NCBI GenBank assembly: GCA_964423405.1
Contig: CAYREY010000018.1
Coordinates: forward strand, 1 to 64,000
DNA: 64,000 nt
Origin: Bog-950 sp964423405
GTDB lineage: Bacteria > Bacteroidota > Bacteroidia > Chitinophagales > LD1
Direction: 5' to 3'
The translations under genes and the position numbers were made by a program. Positions 53,663-63,239 of the stretch are shown here, piece by piece. Numbering within the stretch: position 1 is the stretch's first letter; each line of letters begins with the position of its first letter. The notes beneath the pieces were generated by a model that did not search any database, was not told the DNA's origin, and was given only the letters and a program-made list of their open reading frames with translations.

Positions 53663-56600
53663 ATGTTAGAGAGAGTAATATCGTTTTCGATAAAGAATAA
53701 ACTAATTATACTGGCGGCTACCACAGCGTTTATACTATACGGCGCGTACGCCGTTACCCGCCTGCCTATAGATGCCGTGCCGGATATAACCAACAACCAG
53801 GTGCAGGTAATAACGGTGTCGCCCTCGCTTGGGGCCACCGATGTAGAGCGGCTGATCAGCTTTCCGGTAGAGCAGGCCAACAACAACATACCGGGGCTTA
53901 AAGAAATACGCAGCATATCGCGCTTTGGCCTATCGGTAGTTACCATTGTATTTAACGATGATGTAGATGTGTACTGGGCGCGCCAGCAGGTAAGCGAGCG
54001 GCTGCAGGGTGTAAAAGATATTATACCGCCCGGCACCGGTTTGCCCTATATGGCACCGGTTACCACCGGCCTGGGCGAAATATACCAATACACCGTACGC
54101 GCCAAACCGGGCTACGAGGGCAAATACAGCGCTACCGATTTGCGCACTATACAAGACTGGATGGTACGCCGGCAGCTACTGGGCACCGAGGGCGTGGCCG
54201 ATGTATCGAGCTTTGGTGGATTGCTTAAACAATATGTAGTAGCCGTAAACCCGGCGCAGTTAAAATCGTTTGGCTTAACTATTACCGATGTGTTTAAGGC
54301 GCTGGAAAGTAACAACCAGAACACCGGTGGCAGTTATATAGAGAAAGGGCCTACCGTGCTGTTTATACGCAGCGAGGGGCTGGTAGGCAACCTGGCTGAT
54401 ATAGAAAACATAGTAGTAAAAACCACGTCCGGCGGCATACCGGTACTGGTGCGGGATATAGCCAACGTGCGCTTTGGTGCTGCCACCCGCTACGGCGCTA
54501 TGTGCTATAACGATGAAGGCGAAGTGGCCGGTGCCGTAGTAATGATGCTGAAAGGCGAAAACTCATCGGCGGTAATTAAGCGGGTAAAAGAGCGCATTGC
54601 TGCTATACAAAAAACACTACCCGAGGGCGTAGTGGTAGAGCCTTTTCTGGACCGTACCAAAATGGTGAACAACGCCATTGGTACAGTAGAAAGCAACCTG
54701 GTAGAAGGCGCGCTGATAGTGGTGTTTGTGCTGGTGTTTTTTCTGGCCAACGTACGCGCCGGTTTGCTGGTAGCATCGGTAATACCGCTGGCTATGTTGT
54801 TTGCCGTGGTAATGATGAACCTGTTTGGCGTAAGCGGCAACCTGATGAGCCTGGGCGCTATAGACTTTGGCCTGATAGTAGACGGCGCTGTAATTATTGT
54901 AGAAGCACTAATGCACCAACTGGCGCACAACAGCCACCTTACCGGCAACACCCGCCTTACACAACAGCAAATGGATGGCGAGGTAAAACTGGCCTCATCG
55001 CGTATGATGAACTCGGCCGTGTTTGGGCAGATAATAATACTGATAGTGTATGTGCCTATACTTACGCTACAGGGTATAGAAGGTAAAATGTTTGGCCCTA
55101 TGGCGCAAACAGTAGCGTTTGCCATACTGGGTGCATTTATTTTATCGGTAACCTACCTGCCGGTAATGAGCGCATTGGTGATAAGCAAAAAGCCACAGCA
55201 CAACAATACTATATCAGATAGAATGATGAATGCCTTAACCGGTTTTTATTCATCGGCGTTAAACAGAGCGCTGCAATTAAAAACTATACTATTAAGTGTA
55301 GCGGTAGTGTTGTTTGCAGCATCGGTGTACCTGCTTACTACATTGGGTGGCGAGTTTATACCACAGTTAGAGGAAGGCGACCTGGCTGTAGAGTGCCGCC
55401 TGTTGCCGGGCACTAACCTTAAAACAACGGTGCAAACTACCCAGCAGGCTTCTAAACTGCTGATGGATAGTTTTCCGGAGGTGATAAAAGTAGTAACCAA
55501 AATAGGCAGCGGCGAAATACCTACCGACCCTATGCCAATAGAAAGCGGCGATATGATGGTGATACTAAAAGATAAAAAAGAGTGGACCAGTGCTAAAACA
55601 TTTCCGGAGCTGGCAGAAAAGATGAGCGCCACACTGGAAGCCATACCGGGCTTAACCACGGGCTTTCAGTTTCCGGTGCAAATGCGTTTTAATGAATTGA
55701 TGACCGGTGCGCGGCAGGATGTGGTATGCAAAATATTTGGCGAAAACCTGGATACACTGGCTTACTACGCCGAACAACTGGGCGGTATTATAAGCACGGT
55801 AGATGGCGCTAAAGATTTGTATGTAGAACCGGTAACCGGTGTGCCGCAAATAGTAATAAACTATAACCGCGAGGCTATAGCCCGCTATGGTTTAAACATA
55901 ACCGAGGTTAACCGCACCGTTAATGCAGCCTTTGCGGGGCAAACCACCGGCATGGTATACGAGGGCGAAAAACGTTTTGAACTGGCCGTGCAGTTAGACC
56001 GTACCTACCGCAGTAGTGTGGGCGATGTACAAAACCTGCTGATAGCAACACCCACCGGCACACAGGTACCGCTTTATCAGGTGGCCGATGTGCAGGTTAT
56101 AGAAGGACCCAACCAGATACAGCGCGAAGAAACACACCGCCGTATTGTGGTAGGGTTTAACGTACGTGGCCGCGATGTGCAAACCATAGTAAGCGAGCTG
56201 CAACAAAAAGCCGAGAAACAGATAAAACTTCCGGCAGGCTATACCGTAACGTATGGTGGCACCTTCGAGAATATGCAGGCGGCCAAAGCACGCCTAAGCT
56301 TAGCGGTACCGGTAGCCTTGCTGCTTATATTTTTACTATTGTACTTTGCCATTGGCACTGTGGGCGAGGGCGCACTTATTTATACGGCCATTCCGCTGTC
56401 GGCTATTGGTGGTATACTGGCGCTGTGGCTGCGGGGTATGAATTTTAGTATATCGGCCGGTGTGGGTTTTATAGCCCTGTTTGGTATTGCGGTGCAAAAC
56501 GGCATAGTGCTGATAGCCGAATTTAAACGCATTAAAAAAGACGGCGAAGCCGATAACGTAATTGATATAGTGCTGAAAGGTACACGCACCCGTTTGCGCT

Positions 56601-58027
56601 CGGTACTTATGACGGCCCTTGCCGCATCTATGGGCTTTTTGCCTATGGCATTTAGCCACGGCGCAGGTGCCGAGGTACAGCGTCCGCTGGCAACGGTAGT
56701 GATTGGTGGCATTATATCGGCTACCATGCTTACCCTGTTTGTGTTGCCGATTTTGTATGTGTTGTACAGCAGCATCAGCAACCGCCGCAAAGGTGGCAAA
56801 CAGGCAGCACCGGTTGTGGCAACAGCAGTACTGTTACTATTTAGCATTGGCGCACAGGCACAACAACCGGTAACGGTAGAGCAGGCACTGAGTATTGCAG
56901 CGCAAAACAACCTGGGCCTTAAAAGTGCACGGCTGAACGAAGAGGCCGGCAGCAAGTACAAACGCACCTGGCTGGATATCGGCAAAACCAGTGTAACGGC
57001 CGAGTACGGGCAGATAAACACCATATACAACGATACGCGCTTTGGTGTATCGCAGGGGTTTAGTTTCCCCGGGGTGTATGTGCAGCAAAAACGTTTACTG
57101 AACGAAAACTACCTGGCCACACAAACCGAAACAAAGCTTACAGCGGTTGAGCTTAATAAAAACGTAAAGGCCCTGTATTACCACATACTGGCCATGCGCG
57201 AAAAACAAAAGCTGTTGCTGTATGCCGATAGTATATACGAGGCGTTTTTACAAAAGGCCACCCTGCGTTACCAGAAAGGCGAAACCAATCTGCTGGAGAA
57301 AAGCACTGCCGCTGCATCGCGCAGCCAGGTAGCTAACCAGTTGCAGTTGTTGCAAAGCGATATGCAGGTAGCCTTACAGCATTTTAACCGCCTGCTGAAT
57401 GATAGCGTACCATACCAGCCGCAAACCGGTGCCCAGTTATACAGCAACACCCTGCCCGATAGCGCAGCGCTTACCAACACACCGGTATTGCAACGCGAGG
57501 CACACCTGGTAAATGCCAGCATGCACCAGTGGCGTTTAGAGCGTAACAAACTGGCACCCGACTTTAGCATAGGCTATAACAACATGAGTATAATAGGCCA
57601 GCAGAATGTAAATGGCAACGATGTTTACTTTAATGCTGATAAGCGGTTTAATACCGTAAGTACAGGTATCAGCATACCGTTATTTTTTGGTTCGCAGGCG
57701 GCGCGTATAGCGGCGGCTAAAAAAAGCTGGCTGAAAGCGCAGAACGATTATGCGCTGATAACCCAACAGGTAAAAACCGGTTACGATGCCGCACTGGCCA
57801 ACGTAAACAAATACCGCAACAGCCTTAACTACTACGAGGCCAACACCCTGCAACATGCTGCTACTATTATAGAAACCGCCAATGCACAGTTTGCCCGTGG
57901 CGAAATAAGTTATATAGAATGGACCGTGCTGCTAAACCAAAGTATTGGTATTAAAAGCGAGTACACCGACCTGGTAAACCAATACAACCAGGCTGTTTTT
58001 GAATTAGAAAAAATTACAGGCAACTAA
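53663..58027 (+). CDS. CusA/CzcA-type heavy-metal RND pump fused to TolC-type outer-membrane factor
   Basis: The 1454-aa product is two proteins in one frame. Residues 1-~1040 are an HME-RND pump: ISFSIKNKLIILAATTAFIL, the vestibule region RLPIDAVPDITNNQVQVIT, the TM4 signature GAIDFGLIVDGAVIIVEA with its proton-relay Asp, and the second-half TM FIALFGIAVQNGIVLIAEF. After RRKGGKQAAPVV comes a hydrophobic segment with a signal-peptidase-like end (LLLFSIGAQAQ, near 1070). Then a TolC/CusC-like factor: TVEQALSIAAQNNLGLKSAR, with FARGEISYIEWTVLLNQSIG near the end. The fusion is common in Bacteroidota. Together with the adaptor gene 14 bp downstream it makes a full tripartite efflux system for divalent metals or copper/silver; the exact ion is not shown. 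Confidence 0.93.
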   Translation: MLERVISFSIKNKLIILAATTAFILYGAYAVTRLPIDAVPDITNNQVQVITVSPSLGATDVERLISFPVEQANNNIPGLKEIRSISRFGLSVVTIVFNDDVDVYWARQQVSERLQGVKDIIPPGTGLPYMAPVTTGLGEIYQYTVRAKPGYEGKYSATDLRTIQDWMVRRQLLGTEGVADVSSFGGLLKQYVVAVNPAQLKSFGLTITDVFKALESNNQNTGGSYIEKGPTVLFIRSEGLVGNLADIENIVVKTTSGGIPVLVRDIANVRFGAATRYGAMCYNDEGEVAGAVVMMLKGENSSAVIKRVKERIAAIQKTLPEGVVVEPFLDRTKMVNNAIGTVESNLVEGALIVVFVLVFFLANVRAGLLVASVIPLAMLFAVVMMNLFGVSGNLMSLGAIDFGLIVDGAVIIVEALMHQLAHNSHLTGNTRLTQQQMDGEVKLASSRMMNSAVFGQIIILIVYVPILTLQGIEGKMFGPMAQTVAFAILGAFILSVTYLPVMSALVISKKPQHNNTISDRMMNALTGFYSSALNRALQLKTILLSVAVVLFAASVYLLTTLGGEFIPQLEEGDLAVECRLLPGTNLKTTVQTTQQASKLLMDSFPEVIKVVTKIGSGEIPTDPMPIESGDMMVILKDKKEWTSAKTFPELAEKMSATLEAIPGLTTGFQFPVQMRFNELMTGARQDVVCKIFGENLDTLAYYAEQLGGIISTVDGAKDLYVEPVTGVPQIVINYNREAIARYGLNITEVNRTVNAAFAGQTTGMVYEGEKRFELAVQLDRTYRSSVGDVQNLLIATPTGTQVPLYQVADVQVIEGPNQIQREETHRRIVVGFNVRGRDVQTIVSELQQKAEKQIKLPAGYTVTYGGTFENMQAAKARLSLAVPVALLLIFLLLYFAIGTVGEGALIYTAIPLSAIGGILALWLRGMNFSISAGVGFIALFGIAVQNGIVLIAEFKRIKKDGEADNVIDIVLKGTRTRLRSVLMTALAASMGFLPMAFSHGAGAEVQRPLATVVIGGIISATMLTLFVLPILYVLYSSISNRRKGGKQAAPVVATAVLLLFSIGAQAQQPVTVEQALSIAAQNNLGLKSARLNEEAGSKYKRTWLDIGKTSVTAEYGQINTIYNDTRFGVSQGFSFPGVYVQQKRLLNENYLATQTETKLTAVELNKNVKALYYHILAMREKQKLLLYADSIYEAFLQKATLRYQKGETNLLEKSTAAASRSQVANQLQLLQSDMQVALQHFNRLLNDSVPYQPQTGAQLYSNTLPDSAALTNTPVLQREAHLVNASMHQWRLERNKLAPDFSIGYNNMSIIGQQNVNGNDVYFNADKRFNTVSTGISIPLFFGSQAARIAAAKKSWLKAQNDYALITQQVKTGYDAALANVNKYRNSLNYYEANTLQHAATIIETANAQFARGEISYIEWTVLLNQSIGIKSEYTDLVNQYNQAVFELEKITGN

Positions 58028-58041
58028 TAAAGCAACAACGC

Positions 58042-59169
58042 ATGAAAAAATATATCATATTAATACTAACCGTGGCACTGGCCGCCTGCAACAGCAAACA
58101 GCCCGCCACCGAAAAAGAAACCGCCACCGCCGAAAGCAACAGCGTGGCCCTTACCGAAACGCAGCTTAAAAACGCCGGCATACAAACCGGTACCCCCGAA
58201 AGCAAAAACATAGCGCAGGTATTAAAACTAAACGGGATAATAGATGTGCCGCCGCAAAACATGGTCAGCATCAGCTTTCCGCTGGGGGGCTATTTAAAAA
58301 GCACCAAACTGCTACCGGGTATGCACGTTAGCAAAGGCGAAAGCCTGGCAGTGCTGGAGGACCCACAGTATATACAGCTACAACAGGATTACCTGATGGC
58401 CAAAGCAAAACTGGCATATACCGAGGCCGACTACAACCGTCAGAAAGATTTGAACGCAGCTAAAGCCAACAGCGATAAAACGTTTCAGCAAGCGCGGGCC
58501 GATTACGAAAGCCAGAAGGTGTTGCTTAAATCGCTGGGCGAAAAGCTGTTTTTAATTGGCATTAACCCCACTACGCTGAACGAAGATAACCTGTCGCGCA
58601 GTGTAAACATTTACTCACCTATTAATGGTTTTGTAACGGCGGTAAACGTAAACATAGGTCGCTATGTAAGCCCTACCGATGTACTGTTTGAACTGGTAAA
58701 CCCCGAGGACGTACACCTGAACCTTACCGTGTTTGAAAAAGACGTAAACAAACTGGCCATAGGCCAGCAGGTAACGGCCTACACCAACAGCGATGGTAAA
58801 AAGCACGATGCCGAGATAATACTGGTAAGCCGCAATGTAGATGCCAACCGCGCCGCCGAGGTACACTGCCACTTTAAACAGTACGATAAGCAACTGCTGC
58901 CCGGTATGTTTATGAACGCCGAGGTAAACGTACAAAGCAACGATGCGCTGGCCGTGCCCGAAGCTGCCGTAGTGCGTTGGCAAAACAAAAACTATGTATT
59001 TACCGATGCAGGCAACAACAACTTTACCCTTACCGAAGTGCAGACCGGTGTTACCGATAATGGCTATACCGAGTTACTGGTGAGCGATAAAGCCGCCTGG
59101 GCCGGTAAAAAAATTATTACCAACAATGCCTATGCGGCATTGATGAAGATGAAAAACAGCGGGGAGTAA
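58042..59169 (+). CDS. Periplasmic adaptor (membrane-fusion) lipoprotein of the metal-efflux system
   Basis: This 375-aa protein has signal peptide IILILTVALAAC with lipobox ALAAC (Cys 16). It then has the barrel-sandwich/lipoyl halves (ISFPLGGYLKSTKLLPGMHV and IYSPINGFVTAVNVNIGRYV) on either side of an alpha-hairpin (residues ~110-185: YLMAKAKLAYTEADYNRQKD). The beta-barrel follows (LNLTVFEKDVNKLAIGQQV, GMFMNAEVNV), then a membrane-proximal domain. This is the CusB/CzcB family, which links the inner-membrane pump to the outer-membrane channel. It starts 14 bp after the pump-TolC fusion gene, so the two are co-transcribed. Confidence 0.92.
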   Translation: MKKYIILILTVALAACNSKQPATEKETATAESNSVALTETQLKNAGIQTGTPESKNIAQVLKLNGIIDVPPQNMVSISFPLGGYLKSTKLLPGMHVSKGESLAVLEDPQYIQLQQDYLMAKAKLAYTEADYNRQKDLNAAKANSDKTFQQARADYESQKVLLKSLGEKLFLIGINPTTLNEDNLSRSVNIYSPINGFVTAVNVNIGRYVSPTDVLFELVNPEDVHLNLTVFEKDVNKLAIGQQVTAYTNSDGKKHDAEIILVSRNVDANRAAEVHCHFKQYDKQLLPGMFMNAEVNVQSNDALAVPEAAVVRWQNKNYVFTDAGNNNFTLTEVQTGVTDNGYTELLVSDKAAWAGKKIITNNAYAALMKMKNSGE

Positions 59170-59189
59170 TTGATACACAGAACTTAGTT

Positions 59190-59358
59190 CGTCATTGAGA
59201 GGAGCGAGGCTTTGCGACCTGTTCCGATTTTTCATAGGATGTGACGAAGCAATCTCAGGGTTTAAGGGGACTAATGCAAAGATTGCTTCGTCGCAGAACC
59301 TCCTCTCAATGACGGGAAGGGGCCGGATTGCTTCGTCGCAAAGCATTGTCGCAATGAC
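59190..59358. repeat. Palindromic dispersed repeat (copy 2)
   Basis: CGTCATTGAGAGGAGCGAGG and GTGACGAAGCAATCTC face GATTGCTTCGTCGCAGAACC and TCCTCTCAATGACG in inverse order, followed by a third arm (GGATTGCTTCGTCGCAAAGC). Closely related to the copy at 52922-53053, on the other side of the efflux operon. Confidence 0.75.
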
Positions 59359-59394
59359 TGAAAAAATATAACTATTAGCAGTATGGCAGTTTAC

Positions 59395-60093
59395 CTACGG
59401 CTTGTTGCCTTCTTCGGTAAAAACAGTGTCGGATAGTTTCTGGTTAATTTGATAACCATCCATGGTAAGTGTAATGTGGCCGGTGCCTTTCTGGTTGTAA
59501 CTACCCGCAGTGGTGCGCGAGTTTATATCTACCGATATGGCTTTGGGTACTTTAAACTTTGTCATATCAACGGTAAACACAATTTTTTGTGGCAGCGGAT
59601 AGGCCAATTGGGCGCTGTATGTGTTATCCATCTGTATCAGTCCGTTGCTGCGGGTGGTAAGTTGTGTGCGCACTACCAGCGCACGTACAGGGTCTATCCA
59701 GAATTTACCCAGTATTACATCGCCATCTTTTACCGGCAACACACTAACCACACTGCAGGTGGTTGCACCTATTTTTTCGGTACCCGATGCTACGGCAGTG
59801 TAGCCTGTACTATCGCCTAAAAATGCAAGGGCGTAATACGGGTTTTGTTTGGGCAGAAAAATAATACCACTGGTGCGTATCCTGAATTTATCGGGCTGTT
59901 TAAAAAACACTTTACCTTTTATGCTGTTGATGCGTACCGATGGTATATCGAAATCCATCTGTATATCGGCCGAGTAATCTTTTACACGCATAAAATTGCG
60001 GTAGGCCGACATTACCAACTGCGATGGTTGTTGTGCAACCAATGTACCGGCACAGCATATAAGTACGGCAAGTATCAAGCCTGTTTTCTTCAT
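59395..60093 (-). CDS. LolA-like outer-membrane lipoprotein carrier/sorting-type protein
   Basis: I choose ATG 60093 (MKKTGLILAVLICCAGTLVAQ), which gives a signal peptide and lies 1 bp after the permease stop; the longer frame from 60153 overlaps the permease. The 232-aa product has the LolA-type pattern: VMSAYRNFMRVKDYSADIQM, then GKVFFKQPDKFRIRTSG, YYALAFLGDSTGY and FWIDPVRALVVRTQL. LolA carries lipoproteins through the periplasm to LolB; in Bacteroidota many LolA-like proteins occur in other settings. Here it ends an ABC-transporter operon, suggesting that the transporter and this protein handle the same hydrophobic cargo (inference). Confidence 0.78.
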   Translation of the reverse strand: MKKTGLILAVLICCAGTLVAQQPSQLVMSAYRNFMRVKDYSADIQMDFDIPSVRINSIKGKVFFKQPDKFRIRTSGIIFLPKQNPYYALAFLGDSTGYTAVASGTEKIGATTCSVVSVLPVKDGDVILGKFWIDPVRALVVRTQLTTRSNGLIQMDNTYSAQLAYPLPQKIVFTVDMTKFKVPKAISVDINSRTTAGSYNQKGTGHITLTMDGYQINQKLSDTVFTEEGNKP

Positions 60094-60094
60094 A

Positions 60095-60934
60095 CTAACT
60101 CTGTATATCTTTACGGGTGAAATAATAATAGCTGATACCCAAAAAGGCAACAATGTGCAGCAGCAACACCGTAACCGATGTTATTATTTGCGACACAGGC
60201 AAGGGGTCGTCGAACATGTTTCGCCAGATAACCATGTGGGTGGTAAACAAAAAGGGCTTTATGTAATCGAACACGGGCACCTCTATAGTACCTATAATTG
60301 TAAACACGATAATAACCGACATGCTGGCTATAATGGGGCCTATGGAGTTGTCGGTAAAGCACGATAACATCATTGAAAAAGTAGCAATAAGCATAAGGCT
60401 TACCACTGCAATAAAAAACGCGCCGATAAAGCGCCACATTAAATCGGCATCGCGTATAATAGTAAGCGAATCTGCTTTCAGTACAATAATATCGCCGTGG
60501 CCAAACAGCAACCGGCTTAAGCCAAGTGCCAGTATGCCCAGCCACAACACCAGCGCCACGGTATACAGCAGGCCCGATATATACTTGGCCGTTAATATCT
60601 GCGCGCGCGGGTAAGGCTTGGTTGCCAGCAAGCGGATGGTGCCCGTTGCGGCTTCGCCGGAAATAAGGTCGCCGGTTACCAGCGCCACCATTAGCGGCAT
60701 TTGCATAATAAGTGTTTGCAGAATGATAAAACAAACCAGGTGGCCGTTTAATAAGTTGCCATCTATATCAAACGATTGCCGCATGGTTTGCAACATAAAA
60801 TCGATGTAGTTGCGCCCATCTATATAAATAGCAAACTGTATTAGCAGTATAACCGCGGTAATGGCTAAAAAACCGATGTAACTACGGGGCTTGGTAAATA
60901 TCTTTATCAGCTCTACATACACTAACTGCACCAT
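60095..60934 (-). CDS. ABC-2-type transporter permease
   Basis: The 279-aa membrane protein has about six predicted helices: IGFLAITAVILLIQFAIYI, a pair around VCFIILQTLIMQMPLMVALV, ISGLLYTVALVLWLGILALG, FIGAFFIAVVSLMLIATFSM, IGPIIASMSVIIVFTIIGTI and VTVLLLHIVAFLGISYYYF. The motif GDLISGEAATGTIRLLATKP between helices 2 and 3 is typical of ABC-2/NosY-like permeases. It follows the ATPase gene by 3 bp and precedes the LolA-like gene by 1 bp. The substrate is not shown. Confidence 0.9.
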   Translation of the reverse strand: MVQLVYVELIKIFTKPRSYIGFLAITAVILLIQFAIYIDGRNYIDFMLQTMRQSFDIDGNLLNGHLVCFIILQTLIMQMPLMVALVTGDLISGEAATGTIRLLATKPYPRAQILTAKYISGLLYTVALVLWLGILALGLSRLLFGHGDIIVLKADSLTIIRDADLMWRFIGAFFIAVVSLMLIATFSMMLSCFTDNSIGPIIASMSVIIVFTIIGTIEVPVFDYIKPFLFTTHMVIWRNMFDDPLPVSQIITSVTVLLLHIVAFLGISYYYFTRKDIQS

Positions 60935-60937
60935 ACG

Positions 60938-61849
60938 TTAAGCGGCATTGGTTAACTTAAGAAAATAATCTTCGAGCCTTTTGCGGTACGATAGCGAAAA
61001 GATTTTGATACCCTGTGTGTTGGTAAATGCGTGTAGTGCCGGCAATTCGCTTTTAGCCAGGCGCAGTATTAGCTGGTTCTGTGCAACGGTATCTACGTGC
61101 TTGTGCCATTGCGATTGACCAATAGCCTGTTTCAACTGCTCCATATCTGCCGGTTCTATATATACCATCAGGTCGTTATCGGACAATAGCTGATCTACAT
61201 TGCCCTGCACTACTGCTTTGCCTTTGCTTATAATAGCCATGCTATCGGCTATCAGTTCCATTTCGCTTAGTATGTGCGATGATAGTACTACCGTTTTTCC
61301 CATCTCGTTTTTTAGCCGCAGTATCAGGTAGCGCAGGTCTATAATACCCTGCGGGTCCAGGCCGGTGGTGGGTTCATCTAACACTATTAGTTGCGGGTTA
61401 TGTATAAGCGCCTGTGCAAGCCCCAGGCGCTGTTTCATACCGTGGCTGTAGGTTTTTACCAGGTCGTTTTCGCGGCCCTTTAAACCTACCAGTTCAAACA
61501 TTTCGTTTATCCGGCGGGCATCGGGTGTTATCCTGCTCATGCGGGCAAAAAGCTCGAGGTTTTTACGGGCACTCAGGTACAGATAGAAATCTGGCTTTTC
61601 GATAATGCAGCCTATGTTGCCCAGTATGGCACTACGGTGTGTTTGCAGGTTGTTGCCAAATACGTTAATGGTACCCGATGTTGACTTAATTAACGTAAGC
61701 AACATGCGTATAGTGGTGCTTTTGCCTGCACCATTGGGCCCCAGCAAACCGAAAATGTGGTTTTGGGGAACAACCAGATTGAGCCCGTTTACAGCGGTGT
61801 GCTTTCCGTAAAGTTTGGTAAGCGCGTTAATCTCTATTACGTTGGGCAT
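60938..61849 (-). CDS. ABC transporter ATP-binding protein
   Basis: The 303-aa protein has Walker A GPNGAGKS (near residue 38), Q-loop region GCIIEKPDFY, ABC signature YSHGMKQRLGLAQAL, Walker B LIVLDEPTTGLDPQG and the H-loop VVLSSHILSEME. This is the subfamily of ABC-2 exporters (CcmA/NosF-like), with a C-terminal regulatory extension of ~90 residues. It pairs with the permease 3 bp downstream and is preceded by folE 12 bp upstream. Confidence 0.95.
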   Translation of the reverse strand: MPNVIEINALTKLYGKHTAVNGLNLVVPQNHIFGLLGPNGAGKSTTIRMLLTLIKSTSGTINVFGNNLQTHRSAILGNIGCIIEKPDFYLYLSARKNLELFARMSRITPDARRINEMFELVGLKGRENDLVKTYSHGMKQRLGLAQALIHNPQLIVLDEPTTGLDPQGIIDLRYLILRLKNEMGKTVVLSSHILSEMELIADSMAIISKGKAVVQGNVDQLLSDNDLMVYIEPADMEQLKQAIGQSQWHKHVDTVAQNQLILRLAKSELPALHAFTNTQGIKIFSLSYRKRLEDYFLKLTNAA

Positions 61850-61861
61850 AAATTACCGGCT

Positions 61862-62536
61862 CTATTTTCCTATACCACAGTATGCAAAAAACTCGCTGCG
61901 CGTTTGCTCGTTCAAAAACTTGCCGCTGAATGATGATGTAACGGTTGCAGAGTTAACATCGCCCACCCCCCTTGATGAAACACAAAGGTGTTGCGCATCT
62001 ATAACCACGGCTACATCTTCGCATTGGGTAGCTTCTTTAATAGCCTCGGCAATTTGCAGGGTAAGGCGCTCCTGCACCTGCGGGCGCTTGGCATAGTACT
62101 GCACTATACGGTTTATTTTAGATAAGCCAATTACATAACCGTTGCTGATATACGCCACGTGCGCCTTACCTATAATAGGCACAAAGTGGTGCTCGCAATT
62201 GCTGTAAAAAGAGATATCTTTTTCTACCAGCATTTCGCGGTACTTGTATTTGTTTTCGAACAGGGCAATTTTGGGCTTGTTGGCCGGGTTAAGCCCGCTG
62301 AAAATTTCTTTTACATACATTTTAGCTACCCGGTGCGGGGTACCTTTCAGGCTGTCGTCCTCTAAATCGAGGCCCAGTATCTGCATTATCTCAGCAAATT
62401 TCTCTTCAATCAGCTCAATTTTCAGGTTATCGTCCAGCTCGAACGCATCGGCACGTAGCGGCGTGTCGGTCGAGGTCATTACATGGTTATCACCTATGGT
62501 ATCTACCTCGTCGTGGTCAATTTTTACTTTTAGCAT
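61862..62536 (-). CDS. folE: GTP cyclohydrolase I
   Basis: FolE turns GTP into 7,8-dihydroneopterin triphosphate, the first step of folate and pterin synthesis. I choose ATG 62536 (MLKVKIDHDEVDTIGDNHVM), as the longer frame to 62593 adds an unlikely N-terminus. The 224-aa product has LKGTPHRVAKMYVKEIFSGL, the zinc site SNCEHHFVPI (Cys and two His) and the later Cys in DAQHLCVSSRGV. The active-site region GKAHVAYISNGYVIGLSKI and the C-terminal helix AEFFAYCG-like end (SEFFAYCGI) are also present. It is the first gene of the operon with the ABC transporter and LolA-like gene. Confidence 0.96.
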   Translation of the reverse strand: MLKVKIDHDEVDTIGDNHVMTSTDTPLRADAFELDDNLKIELIEEKFAEIMQILGLDLEDDSLKGTPHRVAKMYVKEIFSGLNPANKPKIALFENKYKYREMLVEKDISFYSNCEHHFVPIIGKAHVAYISNGYVIGLSKINRIVQYYAKRPQVQERLTLQIAEAIKEATQCEDVAVVIDAQHLCVSSRGVGDVNSATVTSSFSGKFLNEQTRSEFFAYCGIGK

Positions 62537-63239
62537 GGCTGTATAGTTGTTTGGTAGTAGAGTAACAACTGAAACACCATTTTGTTTAATCAAACAATTT
62601 AAAAGTTAAACAAATTAACGTTTTACCTATGGCCTGAACAGAAAGATATTGCTAAATCGTTACTATCAGCAAATCCATACTTCTTTTTAATCTTCATCCG
62701 ATACACCCCTCCGGCATTTAATCGGGCCCGTTACAGGACAAATGAACATGTAAAGTATCTTCGCTTTCTATTAACGCCTACAAATCTGTTGCTGAATTTG
62801 TTATAACAACAAGTCGCCGTACAAAATATATCTGTAGCAGGTGATATCTGCCGGCTTTAATCATCTACGCTCCTTCTGTATTAACGCAACCACACGAATC
62901 ATCTGCCATATATTTCGTTACCCCAAAAAAAGGTACCGGCACATGCCTGGGCATTACACAGTTGCAATATGAATGTGCAACTGAAAAAAATCAGTAAACT
63001 ACATTTACTCATTTTGCCTGGTAGTTTAACTTGAATAAATGAAGAACCCCAAACAGCTTACAGCAAAGTTAATACCTAACCGATACATACAAGGTAAAAG
63101 TGTTGCTATCCAATACAAACAAAAAACATTCTGTTTCAAGGCCATATCTCTATTTGCCTGCCTGGCGTTACCAGTGAAATATTTTTCATATATTGTTAAT
63201 ATATTATTTTTATTAAGTTAGCGCAGTAATTTACCCCCT
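62537..63239. other. 703-bp gene-free region between folE and the right-edge gene
   Basis: I see no supported gene. A 60-aa open frame at 63039-63221 has no signal, no motif and non-coding-like composition, so I leave it out. The region should hold promoters for both divergent genes; the AT-rich stretch 63180-63232 before the right-edge gene contains TAATTTAC at 63227-63234 but lacks a matching -33 box. Confidence 0.5.

Noticed and set aside
63039..63221. 60-aa open frame before the right-edge gene
   Set aside because: No motif, no signal peptide, not supported by context.
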